Shown here in pieces: positions 1 to 7,060 of a stretch of DNA of 7,302 bases. The DNA comes from Gemmatimonadota bacterium (GTDB lineage: Bacteria > Gemmatimonadota > Gemmatimonadetes > Longimicrobiales > UBA6960). Each line of letters starts with the position of its first letter. Position 1 is the stretch's first letter. The notes beneath the pieces were generated by a model that was given only the letters and a program-made list of their open reading frames with translations, had not been told where the DNA came from and did not search any database. Position numbers and translations under genes: made by a program. Location of the stretch: assembly GCA_019347995.1 (NCBI GenBank), contig JAHWKH010000120.1:1-7302 (forward strand), written 5' to 3'.

Positions 1-2
1 TG

Positions 3-1427
3 CAGAACGAGGGCAAGACCTTCGACCAGGTGATGGACGTGTTCGGCTTCCGCATCATCGTGCGCTCGGTGGCCGAGTGCTACCACGCGCTGGGCGTGGC
101 GCATTCGGTGTACAAGCCGCTGGACGGGCGCTTCCGCGACTTCATCGCGATCCCCAAGGCCAACGGCTACCAGTCGCTGCATACCGTGCTGTTCGGGCCG
201 TACGGCTCGCCGATCGAGGTGCAGATCCGCACCGAGGAGATGCACCGCACGGCCGAGTACGGCATCGCGGCGCACTGGCGCTACAAGGAGGGCGAGCCCA
301 CCGAGGAGGACGAGGTGGACGAGGCGCTCATGTGGTTCCGGCAGGTGCTGGAATGGCAGCAGGACACGAAGGAGCCCGAGGAGTTCATGGAATTCCTCAA
401 GATGGACCTCTTCCAGGGCGAGATCTTCCTGTTCACGCCCAAGGGGGAGGTGAAGCAGCTCCCCGTGGGAGCCACGCCCATCGATTTCGCCTTCAGCGTG
501 CACACCGAGGTGGGCTTCCACTGCGCGGGCGCCAAGGTCAACGGCCGCATCGCGCCGCTGTCGCGCGAGCTCAAGAACGGCGACACCGTCGAGATCCTGA
601 CGAACCCGCGCCAGTGGCCCACCCGCGACTGGCTGGCGTTCGTGAAGACCTCGCGGGCGCGAGGCCGCATCAAGCAGTGGATCCGCAAGCAGGAGTTCGA
701 CTCGGCGGTCAAGATCGGCCGCGACCTCCTGGACCGCGAGCTCAAGAAGCTGCGCAAGGAGCTGCCCGACGCCGGCGAGCTCCAGAACGTCGCGCACGGC
801 CTGGGGCAGTCGGACTGGGAGCACGTGCACGCCGCCCTGGGGCGCGGCGACCTGGGACCGACGGCGGTCCTCAAGCAGATCTTCCCGGGTCACGACCCCG
901 CCCAGGTCGAGGAGCGCACGCCCACGGCGCTGCAGCGCCTGGCGGAGAAGCTCATCCGCACCAACAAGGGCGTGCGCATCCAGGGGATGGACAACCTCAT
1001 GGTGCGCTACTCCCAGTGCTGCCAGCCGGTGCCCGGCGACGAGGTCATCGGCTACATCACGCGGGGCCGCGGCGTCTCCATCCATCGGCGGGACTGTCCC
1101 AACGTGCTGTCCCTGGACGGCGACCGCCGCATCGACATCGAGTGGGCCGCCGAGAAGGGCGACCGTTTCATGGTTCGCCTCTTCCTCAAGGGCACGGACC
1201 GCCGCGGGCTGCTGGGCGACGTGGCCCGGGCCATCACCGACACCGGCACCAACATCCAGCACGCCGACATGAAGGCCGACGAGGGCGGCATGAACGGCGA
1301 GTTCGTGGTGGAGGTCCAGGACCTGCCCCACCTCAAGAAGGTCCTGCGCTCCATCGCGAGAGTGAAAGGCGTGGTGAGCGTGGAGCGGCGCGAGAGCTTC
1401 GAGGAGGCGGACCTGGTGGAGATGTAG
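3..1427 (+). CDS. rel: Rel/SpoT-family (p)ppGpp synthetase/hydrolase, 5'-truncated by window edge
   Basis: C-terminal 474 residues of a long RelA/SpoT homologue, the cytoplasmic enzyme that makes (and, in bifunctional members, hydrolyses) the stringent-response alarmone (p)ppGpp. The reading frame is open from the first base, so the N-terminus, including the HD hydrolase domain and the first half of the synthetase domain, lies outside. Visible in order (residue 1 = codon at base 3): end of the synthetase domain with D12 in the MDVFGFRIIV strand, the IPKANGYQSLHT loop and E72 in EVQIRT, which match the catalytic Asp and Glu of the family; TGS domain about 139-202 (FTPKGEVKQLPVGATPIDFA); a helical region; a zinc-finger-like domain with C339, C340, H361 and C365; and an ACT domain about 388-464. 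Family length is about 700-750 residues, so roughly 250 are missing. Whether it is bifunctional or synthetase-only cannot be judged without the N-terminus. It is followed by a 100-base gap before the next gene. Family assignment is certain; the rel versus relA/spoT label is a choice. Confidence 0.96.
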   Translation, partial: QNEGKTFDQVMDVFGFRIIVRSVAECYHALGVAHSVYKPLDGRFRDFIAIPKANGYQSLHTVLFGPYGSPIEVQIRTEEMHRTAEYGIAAHWRYKEGEPTEEDEVDEALMWFRQVLEWQQDTKEPEEFMEFLKMDLFQGEIFLFTPKGEVKQLPVGATPIDFAFSVHTEVGFHCAGAKVNGRIAPLSRELKNGDTVEILTNPRQWPTRDWLAFVKTSRARGRIKQWIRKQEFDSAVKIGRDLLDRELKKLRKELPDAGELQNVAHGLGQSDWEHVHAALGRGDLGPTAVLKQIFPGHDPAQVEERTPTALQRLAEKLIRTNKGVRIQGMDNLMVRYSQCCQPVPGDEVIGYITRGRGVSIHRRDCPNVLSLDGDRRIDIEWAAEKGDRFMVRLFLKGTDRRGLLGDVARAITDTGTNIQHADMKADEGGMNGEFVVEVQDLPHLKKVLRSIARVKGVVSVERRESFEEADLVEM

Positions 1428-1436
1428 CGGCGCCGC
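1427..1436. other. 10-base perfect palindrome at the rel stop codon
   Basis: GCGGCGCCGC is its own reverse complement and begins on the last base of the TAG stop. There is no loop and no T-run after it, so it is not a usual intrinsic terminator. It may be chance in such GC-rich DNA. Confidence 0.3.
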
Positions 1437-1439
1437 AGG

Positions 1440-1467
1440 TTGATCCCCGCCGCCCCTTGCCTGAAAT
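1440..1467 (+). promoter_or_regulatory. Possible weak sigma70-type promoter for the SLBB gene
   Basis: TTGATC (1440-1445) and TGAAAT (1462-1467) are separated by 16 bases and each match the -35 and -10 consensus at 4 of 6 positions. The second box lies in the only AT-rich patch of an otherwise GC-rich 100-base gap, which is why I list it. The patch also sits inside the imperfect dyad CCTG-AAATTA-CAGG (1460-1473), which could be an operator half-pair. The position, about 60 bases before the SLBB start, is sensible. The evidence is consensus matching by eye only. Confidence 0.3.
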
Positions 1468-1482
1468 TACAGGTCTGCCCCA

Positions 1483-1499
1483 CCGGACAGACTCTCCGG
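1483..1499 (+). promoter_or_regulatory. Small dyad (CCGGA ... TCCGG) in the SLBB leader
   Basis: CCGGA at 1483-1487 and TCCGG at 1495-1499 can pair as a 5-base stem with a 7-base loop. The dyad contains the first copy of the 13-base direct repeat. It has no T-run after it, so it is not a terminator. It could be a protein site or a short leader hairpin, or chance. Confidence 0.25.
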
Positions 1500-1519
1500 C
1501 ATCCCTGACAGACTCTCCG
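1486..1519 (+). repeat. Direct repeat, 13 bases exact, 21-base period
   Basis: GACAGACTCTCCG occurs at 1486-1498 and again at 1507-1519. Aligning the full 21-base units (1480-1500 and 1501-1521), 15 of 21 bases agree. The period equals about two turns of B-DNA, so a regulator dimer could read both copies on one face. The second copy ends 8 bases before the ATG of the SLBB gene. Only two copies are present, so it is not a CRISPR array. Operator function is inference; a small local duplication is the simple alternative. Confidence 0.6.
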
Positions 1520-1527
1520 AGCACCCG

Positions 1528-4032
1528 ATGAATCCAGAAGGCACTTTCCGTACTCGGTTGCTCCGGTGCGTCTTCGTCGCGTTGGTGGCGGTCCTCCCGT
1601 CCGTCGGACCCGCCGGGCTCGACGCGCAGACGCCCCAGGAGCTCATGATGCAGGCTCAGTCCATGAGCCCCCAGGAGGTCATGCGGCTGCTTCAGCAGTC
1701 GGGCATGACGCCGGATCAGGTACGGCAGCGGCTTCTCGAGATGGGCCTCGATCCGACCATGGCCGATCCCTACCTGGAGCAGCTGGGTCGTACGGGTAGC
1801 TCAGGCCTCCCCGAGGCCCGAGGTGAGTTCGCCAGCGGCCTTCGTCGGATGGGGCTCTACGGACAGCGCTCCGAGGGTGACACCCTGCCGGACGACCCGA
1901 TCGGGGACGAGATCGACCCTGACGATCCATTCCTGAGGGTGGCGCCCGAGGTCCTCGAGCGGGAGCCCGAGAGGCCGGACTCACTCCAGGTCTTCGGGCG
2001 CCACGTCTTTCGTCGTAACACCACACAGTTCGACGCTCTGCGAGCCGGGCCGGTACCGAGTGATTACCGCCTGGGTCCGGGGGACGAGGTGTACCTCATC
2101 CTGACGGGGGACGTCGAGCTCGCCCACACGTTGCGCGTCTCGCGCGAGGGGGCCCTCGTAATCCCCGACGTGGGCACCGTCTTCGCCAACGGCCTCACCA
2201 TGGCTCAGCTGGAGGACCGCCTCCACCAGCGGGTCGGACAGGTGTACAGCGGTCTCTCCCGGGGTCCGGACGCCACCACGCACCTCTACGTCTCCATCGG
2301 CCGTCTGCGGATGAACCAGGTGTTCGTCGTCGGCGAGGTCGAACGGCCCGGCGCCGTCGAGGTCCCGGCCGCGGCCACGGCGCTCACCGCGCTCTACCGG
2401 TCGGGAGGGCCGACGGAATCCGGGAGCTTCCGCCGCGTGCAGGTCAGGCGCGGCGGCCAGACCGTCGCCGAGATCGACCTCTACGAGTACCTGCTCCGGG
2501 GCTCGATCGACGCGGACGTGCGCCTCGAGCAGGGGGATGTCGTTTTCGTGCCGGTGGCGCAGGCCCGGGTACGGGTGGCGGGGGAGGCGCGCCGGCCGAT
2601 GTTCTACGAGCCACTGCCGAACGACGGGCTGGTGGACGTCATCGGCTACGCTGGTGGGCCCGAGGCGGAGGCCGACCTCCGCCGGGTCCAGATCGACCGG
2701 ATCCTGCCGCCGGGAGAGCGTGAGGCGGGACGGGAGCGCGTCATCGACCGCGTCGACGTCGTGGCGGCGGTGCGTGGGGAGGAGCGCGTGCCCGTGCTCG
2801 ACGGCGACGTGATCCGTCTCTTCCCCATCGGAGTGGAGCGTCGTGACCGCGTCGTCCTCGATGGCTTCGTCCATCGCCCCGGCGAGTACGAGCTGAGGCC
2901 GGGCATGACGGTCTGGGACGCGATCCAGCAGGCGGGCGGGCTGCGCCCCGAGGCGTTCGAGACGGTCGCCCACGTGTCCCGTCTCAACCCGGCCGACAGC
3001 ACGTACCGGCTCCTGCGGGTGTCGCTGGAGCGGGGCGTGGGTGGGCAGCCGATGGACGACCTGCCCCTGGAGGACCAGGATCACATCGAGGTCTTCGGAC
3101 GCTCCGTGCTCACGACGCCTCGTACGGTCCGGATCATCGGTGCCGTGAAGGAGCCGGGTGAGTACGAGTACCGTGACGACATGTCAGTGGAAGACCTCAT
3201 CCTCGCGGCGGGGGGGTTCCGGGAAGGCGCCCAGGGCCTGGAGGCGGAGGTCTCCCGGATGGAGCCCAGGGTGGCCCGCTCCGACACCGTGGCATCGAGC
3301 TTCCGCGTCGCCCTGGACGGCAGCCTCCCCTGGAATCTGGGCGGCCGCGTAGGCCGCTCCACCGACGACGGCCTCCCCATGGGCTCCCAGGTGGAGCTGG
3401 TGGAGGGGGACCAGGTGTTCGTGCGCCAGCTCCCCGGGTACGTGGAGCCCACGGCGGTGGAGGTCACGGGCGAGCTGAACGCTCCGGGCTCCTACGCCTT
3501 CACCGTCCGCGAGGAGCGGCTGTCGAGCTTCGTGCGGCGCTCGGGCGGCCTCACGGACGACGCCTACGCCGACGGGGCCCGCCTCCTGCGCGACTCCACC
3601 CTGGTCGCCATCGACCTGGAGCGGGCTCTGCGGGAGCCCGGCTCGCAGTACGACGTGGTGCTGCGGCCCGATGACCGGCTCGAGGTGCCCCGGTACGACC
3701 CCACGGTCCTGGTGCAGGGTGCCGTGGCGTTCGAGTCCCGCATCGTCTTCGAGGAAGGCCTCGATCTGGAGGACTATCTGAATCGCGCCGGGGGCACGCT
3801 GCCGGAGGCGGACGAGAGCCGCATCAGCGTCCGCTACGAGAGCGGCGAGCGGGCCACCACGCGCAAGACGCTCTGGGTCAAGAGCTATCCCGAGATCGGA
3901 CCGGGCAGCACCATCATCGTACCGGCGAAGCCGGGTGGCGCCGGCACGAACTGGACGCAGATCATCACCACGACGGTGACGCTCATGAGCGCCACCGCCA
4001 CCCTCATCCTCGCCATCGCGAACCTGCCCTGA
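1528..4032 (+). CDS. Multi-SLBB polysaccharide export protein (Wza-like, outer membrane)
   Basis: 834-residue exported protein of the Wza/polysaccharide export family, whose members form the outer-membrane channel for capsule or exopolysaccharide. Residues 1-33 look like a type I signal peptide: basic RTRLLR, then CVFVALVAVLPSVG, with probable cleavage near LDA-QT. Cys14 precedes the hydrophobic core and has no lipobox, so it is not a lipoprotein, unlike E. coli Wza. Residues 46-87 hold three 14-residue Pro/Leu/Gly repeats, followed by an acidic linker to about 170. The export domain is about 175-262 (YRLGPGDEVYLILTG). Six SLBB-type domains follow: about 264-342, 346-433, 441-523, 533-635 (with an insertion), 643-722 and 726-799, most with the V.GEV..PG / AGG pattern. 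A hydrophobic C-terminal segment lies at 809-832. Wza has about 380 residues, so this is more than twice as long. No Shine-Dalgarno is visible before the ATG, but the signal peptide fixes the start. No kinase, glycosyltransferase or flippase gene is adjacent here. The substrate is unknown. Confidence 0.9.
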   Translation: MNPEGTFRTRLLRCVFVALVAVLPSVGPAGLDAQTPQELMMQAQSMSPQEVMRLLQQSGMTPDQVRQRLLEMGLDPTMADPYLEQLGRTGSSGLPEARGEFASGLRRMGLYGQRSEGDTLPDDPIGDEIDPDDPFLRVAPEVLEREPERPDSLQVFGRHVFRRNTTQFDALRAGPVPSDYRLGPGDEVYLILTGDVELAHTLRVSREGALVIPDVGTVFANGLTMAQLEDRLHQRVGQVYSGLSRGPDATTHLYVSIGRLRMNQVFVVGEVERPGAVEVPAAATALTALYRSGGPTESGSFRRVQVRRGGQTVAEIDLYEYLLRGSIDADVRLEQGDVVFVPVAQARVRVAGEARRPMFYEPLPNDGLVDVIGYAGGPEAEADLRRVQIDRILPPGEREAGRERVIDRVDVVAAVRGEERVPVLDGDVIRLFPIGVERRDRVVLDGFVHRPGEYELRPGMTVWDAIQQAGGLRPEAFETVAHVSRLNPADSTYRLLRVSLERGVGGQPMDDLPLEDQDHIEVFGRSVLTTPRTVRIIGAVKEPGEYEYRDDMSVEDLILAAGGFREGAQGLEAEVSRMEPRVARSDTVASSFRVALDGSLPWNLGGRVGRSTDDGLPMGSQVELVEGDQVFVRQLPGYVEPTAVEVTGELNAPGSYAFTVREERLSSFVRRSGGLTDDAYADGARLLRDSTLVAIDLERALREPGSQYDVVLRPDDRLEVPRYDPTVLVQGAVAFESRIVFEEGLDLEDYLNRAGGTLPEADESRISVRYESGERATTRKTLWVKSYPEIGPGSTIIVPAKPGGAGTNWTQIITTTVTLMSATATLILAIANLP

Positions 4033-4036
4033 GGCT

Positions 4037-4040
4037 CCGG
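4037..4040 (+). promoter_or_regulatory. Possible Shine-Dalgarno of tsaE
   Basis: GGAG lies 11 bases before the ATG at 4052, in the 19-base gap after the SLBB stop. The spacing is on the long side. It supports this ATG weakly. Confidence 0.4.
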
Positions 4041-4051
4041 AGCCAGCGCCG

Positions 4052-4525
4052 ATGAACCTCACCGAGCCCGACCTGGTTCGCTGGGGCGAGCGCATCGGCC
4101 GCGAGGTCGAGGCGCCCGTCCTGCTGGCCCTGCGGGGCCCGCTGGGGGCGGGGAAGTCCGTGCTCGCACGGGCGGTGGCCCGGGGGGCGGGCGTGGAGGG
4201 GCCGGTGCCCTCGCCCACGTTCAACCTCCTCAACCGCTACGAGACCGAGCGGGGCCTCGAGGTGGTGCACCTCGACCTGTATCGGCTGGAGGATCCGGCG
4301 GAGCTGCGGGAGCTGGGCTGGGAGGAGCTGGGCGCGCCCGACGAGATCGTGCTGGTGGAGTGGCCCGAGCGGGCCGGGGACCACCTGCCCGGGGACCGCT
4401 GGGACCTGGAGCTGCGCATCCCCCGCGACGAGCCGGACCTGCGCCAGCTGTCGGCGACCCGCGTCGGGCATCCGCCCCACCTGCCGGCGTTCCCCATCCG
4501 CCTCTCCTCGGGCCAGGGAGCCTAG
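4052..4525 (+). CDS. tsaE: tRNA t6A synthesis ATPase TsaE (YjeE family)
   Basis: 157-residue P-loop ATPase of the TsaE/YjeE family. TsaE works in the cytoplasm with TsaB and TsaD to make N6-threonylcarbamoyladenosine at position 37 of ANN-decoding tRNAs. Visible motifs: Walker A GPLGAGKS at 29-36; [11 protein letters not shown] from 54, matching SPTY/F..; [13 protein letters not shown] at 73-85; and [13 protein letters not shown] at 101-113, with the family's E-W pair. The order and spacing match E. coli YjeE closely, and the length is normal (about 150). The usual Asp in GDLGAGKT is Pro here and the final Thr is Ser; Ser still serves as a Mg-ATP ligand in P-loops. The gene starts 19 bases after the SLBB stop and ends one base before uvrB, so it is likely cotranscribed with both. 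Assignment is firm. Confidence 0.95.
   Translation: MNLTEPDLVRWGERIGREVEAPVLLALRGPLGAGKSVLARAVARGAGVEGPVPSPTFNLLNRYETERGLEVVHLDLYRLEDPAELRELGWEELGAPDEIVLVEWPERAGDHLPGDRWDLELRIPRDEPDLRQLSATRVGHPPHLPAFPIRLSSGQGA
4515..4520 (+). promoter_or_regulatory. Shine-Dalgarno of uvrB
   Basis: AGGGAG sits 6 bases upstream of the GTG at 4527, inside the last codons of tsaE. It supports the GTG start, which also gives the family's normal N-terminus. Confidence 0.65.
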
Positions 4526-4526
4526 C

Positions 4527-6527
4527 GTGGCCACGTTCCACCTCGAGGCCCCGTACACGCCGGCGGGCGACCAGCCGGTGGCCATCACCGAGCTCACCGA
4601 GGGGCTCGAGCGGGGCGACCGCCACCAGGTGCTCCTGGGGGCCACGGGCACGGGCAAGACGTTCTCCATCGCACACGTCATCGCCAACAACCGGCGGCCC
4701 ACGCTGGTGATGAGCCACAACAAGACCCTGGCGGCCCAGCTCTACGGCGAGCTCAAGGCGCTCTTCCCCAGGAACGCCGTCGAGTACTTCATCAGCTACT
4801 ACGACTACTACCAGCCCGAGGCGTACGTCCCGGCCACGGACACGTACATCGAGAAGGACGCCTCCATCAACGAGGACATCGAGCGGCTGCGCCTGCGCGC
4901 CACCTCGTCCCTGATGGAGCGCGACGACGTCATCGTGGTGGCGTCGGTGTCCTGCATCTACGGCCTGGGGAACCCCCGCGACTACCGGGAGCTCATGCTC
5001 CACGTCGAGGTGGGGGAGACCAGGCCCCGCCGCGACATCCTCAAGGGGCTGGTGGACATCCAGTACAAGAGGAACGACTACGTCTTCGAGCGCGGCGTCT
5101 TCCGCGTGCGCGGCGACACCATCGAGGTGTTCCCGGCGTACGAGGAGCAGGCGATCCGCATCGAGCTGTGGGGCGACGAGGTGGAGCGCATCACGCGCTT
5201 CGACCCCCTCACGGGCGAGTCCATCACCCAGCTCGACCGGGCGGCCGTCTACCCGGCGTCCCACTACGTGACCCGCCGCTCCACCATCGACCAGATCGTG
5301 CCGAAGATCCGCGCCGAGCTGGCCGAGACCCTGGTGCGGCTGCGCGCCGAGGGGCGCCTGCTGGAGGCCCAGCGGCTGGAGACGCGCACCAACTTCGACC
5401 TGGAGATGATGCTCGAGATCGGCACGTGTCCCGGCATCGAGAACTACTCGCTCTACACGTCGGGCCGCGAGGTTGGCGACCGGCCGGCCTGCCTCTTCGA
5501 CTACTTCCCCGAGGACTTCCTCCTGGTGGTGGACGAGAGCCACGTGAGCGTGCCCCAGATCGGCGGCATGTACAACGGCGACCGCTCGCGCAAGCTGACC
5601 CTCATCGAGCACGGCTTCCGCCTGCCGTCGGCCCTGGACAACCGCCCCCTCAAGTTCGAGGAGTGGGAGTCGCTGGTGAACCGCGCCATCTTCGTCTCGG
5701 CCACGCCGGGGGAGTGGGAGCTGGCGAAGGCCGGCGGCGTGGTGGTGGAGCAGATCATCCGTCCCACGGGGCTGGTGGACCCGGTGGTGGACCTGCGCCC
5801 GGTGAAGGGGCAGGTCGACGACCTCCTGGCGGAGATCCGCGAGCGGGAGAAGCGCGGCGAGCGCGTCCTGGTGACGACCCTCACCAAGCGCATGGCCGAG
5901 GACCTGTCCGAGTACCTCCAGTCGGTGGGGGTGCGCGTGCGCTACATGCACTCGGACATCGACGCCATCGAGCGCATGGACATCCTGCGCACGTTGCGCC
6001 TGGGCCGCATCGACGTGCTGGTGGGGATCAACCTCCTGCGCGAGGGCCTGGACCTCCCCGAGGTGTCGCTGGTGGCCATCCTGGACGCCGACAAGGAGGG
6101 CTTCCTGCGCGACGCGAGGAGCCTCATCCAGACCATCGGCCGCGCCGCGCGCAACGTGAACGGCAAGGCGATCCTCTACGCGGACCGGGTCACCGACTCC
6201 ATGCGCCGTTGCCTGGACGAGACGGGGCGCCGCCGCGACATCCAGCTCGCCCACAACCGGGAGCACGGCATCACGCCCGAGACCATCCGCAAGAGCATCG
6301 CCCAGATCGAGTTCAGCACCCGGGTCGCGGACGCCCGCGTGAAGCCTGCGAAGGTGGCGGAGCCGGTGGCCTCGTACGCCGACGAGGTGAACCGGGAGGA
6401 GTACGTGAAGATCCTGGAGCAGGAGATGGCGGAGGCCGCGGAGGCCATGGACTTCGAGCGCGCCGCCCTCCTGCGCGACCAGATCTTCGAGCTCAAGGCG
6501 AAGGTGGGGGCGGGGAAGGGCGCGTGA
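4527..6527 (+). CDS. uvrB: Excinuclease ABC subunit UvrB
   Basis: 666-residue UvrB, the damage-verifying helicase-like subunit of bacterial nucleotide excision repair. It receives DNA from UvrA and recruits UvrC for the incisions. Motifs in order: [12 protein letters not shown] near the N-terminus; Walker A GATGTGKT at 38-45; the beta-hairpin that clamps a DNA strand, beginning [12 protein letters not shown] at 91-102; DESH (motif II) at 336-339; [31 protein letters not shown]; motif [11 protein letters not shown] at 535-543; and a C-terminal UVR domain at about 624-658, the UvrA/UvrC contact. The length is typical (about 660-680) and no key residue is missing. The start is GTG, one base after the tsaE stop, with a good Shine-Dalgarno; translational coupling to tsaE is likely. 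No SOS (LexA) box can be placed with confidence directly upstream, since that region is tsaE coding sequence. Confidence 0.98.
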   Translation: MATFHLEAPYTPAGDQPVAITELTEGLERGDRHQVLLGATGTGKTFSIAHVIANNRRPTLVMSHNKTLAAQLYGELKALFPRNAVEYFISYYDYYQPEAYVPATDTYIEKDASINEDIERLRLRATSSLMERDDVIVVASVSCIYGLGNPRDYRELMLHVEVGETRPRRDILKGLVDIQYKRNDYVFERGVFRVRGDTIEVFPAYEEQAIRIELWGDEVERITRFDPLTGESITQLDRAAVYPASHYVTRRSTIDQIVPKIRAELAETLVRLRAEGRLLEAQRLETRTNFDLEMMLEIGTCPGIENYSLYTSGREVGDRPACLFDYFPEDFLLVVDESHVSVPQIGGMYNGDRSRKLTLIEHGFRLPSALDNRPLKFEEWESLVNRAIFVSATPGEWELAKAGGVVVEQIIRPTGLVDPVVDLRPVKGQVDDLLAEIREREKRGERVLVTTLTKRMAEDLSEYLQSVGVRVRYMHSDIDAIERMDILRTLRLGRIDVLVGINLLREGLDLPEVSLVAILDADKEGFLRDARSLIQTIGRAARNVNGKAILYADRVTDSMRRCLDETGRRRDIQLAHNREHGITPETIRKSIAQIEFSTRVADARVKPAKVAEPVASYADEVNREEYVKILEQEMAEAAEAMDFERAALLRDQIFELKAKVGAGKGA

Positions 6528-6574
6528 ATCCTGAGACCGAACGAGGCTTGTGCCGCCCGACCGCCTCCTCGAAG

Positions 6575-7060
6575 ATGGCCTCCATGCCCCCGAGCGAGCC
6601 CGCACCCGAAGAGTCCCACGAGCCGCGCGTCCGTGCGATGCGCGCCGAGGACTTGGAGCGGGTGGCGGCCATCGAGCGCGAGGCGTTCACCGCGCCCTGG
6701 AAGGAGGAGACGTTCCGCACCCTCCTGGGCCGTCCCGGAGCCGAGCTCCTGGTGCTGGAGACCGACGCCGACGGCGTCATCGGCTACACCGTGATGTGGT
6801 GCATCGAGGACCAGGGGGAGCTGGCCAACATCGGCATCGCCGAAGGACACCGGGGCGGCGGCCTGGGCAACCTGCTCCTCGACCGCACCATCGCACTGGC
6901 CGTCGAGCGCGGCGTCCGCAGCCTCTACCTGGAGGTACGCGAGTCCAACGAGCGGGCGCGCAAGATGTACGAGCGGCGCGGCTTCGAGGAGATCGGAGTG
7001 CGCCGCGCCTACTACGACGACCCCCGGGAGGACGCCCGCGTGCTGGTGAAGCGGCTGTGA
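6575..7060 (+). CDS. rimI: Ribosomal protein S18-alanine N-acetyltransferase RimI (GNAT)
   Basis: 161-residue GNAT acetyltransferase that matches RimI, which acetylates the N-terminal alanine of ribosomal protein S18 using acetyl-CoA. Visible: MRAEDLERVAAIEREAFTAPW at 22-42; GELANIGIAEGHRGGGLG at 81-98, with the acetyl-CoA-binding R/Q-x-x-G-x-G loop; LEVRESNERARKMYERRGF at 119-137; and the RimI signature YYDDPREDA at 146-154. E120 and Y132 have the 12-residue spacing of the general base and acid (E103, Y115) reported for Salmonella RimI. The start is uncertain: ATG 6575 and ATG 6584 are both in frame, and a GTG at 6524 overlaps the uvrB stop. I prefer 6575 because codons before about 6560 (AAT, CCT, GAA, CGA, TTG) lack the GC-rich third bases seen in the gene; the conserved core begins near 6626. 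No clear Shine-Dalgarno precedes either ATG. The stop overlaps the hemB start. Confidence 0.92.
   Translation: MASMPPSEPAPEESHEPRVRAMRAEDLERVAAIEREAFTAPWKEETFRTLLGRPGAELLVLETDADGVIGYTVMWCIEDQGELANIGIAEGHRGGGLGNLLLDRTIALAVERGVRSLYLEVRESNERARKMYERRGFEEIGVRRAYYDDPREDARVLVKRL
7057..7060 (+). other. GTGA stop/start overlap joining rimI and hemB
   Basis: The GTG start of hemB and the TGA stop of rimI share the four bases GTGA. This arrangement usually means the ribosome re-initiates on the next gene, which supports one transcription unit. Confidence 0.75.

Noticed and set aside
1486..1519. CRISPR-like repeat
   Set aside because: Only two 13-base copies with an 8-base spacer; far too short and few.
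1428..1527. Intrinsic terminator after rel
   Set aside because: Only a loopless 10-base palindrome and a 5-base-stem dyad were found, neither followed by a T-run.
77..1531. 484-residue alternative plus-strand frame over rel
   Set aside because: Arg/Gly/Ala/Pro-rich with no domain; the rel frame in the same place has intact synthetase, TGS, zinc-finger-like and ACT features.
1981..3084. 367-residue open frame on the minus strand within the SLBB gene
   Set aside because: Opposite a well-supported SLBB coding sequence, with no motif; a GC-driven shadow.
3184..4233. 349-residue open frame on the minus strand across the SLBB-tsaE junction
   Set aside because: It overlaps two supported plus-strand genes and has Ala/Arg/Gly-rich, motif-free sequence.
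5168..6523. Upstream extension of the rimI frame into uvrB
   Set aside because: The frame is open only because of GC content; the RimI family begins near 6626 and UvrB is certain in the other frame.
4230..6605. 791-residue open frame on the minus strand opposite tsaE and uvrB
   Set aside because: The plus strand carries clear TsaE and UvrB motifs throughout. The antisense frame is low-complexity, rich in His, Arg, Leu and Val, with no recognisable domain. It is an effect of high GC and strong third-position bias.
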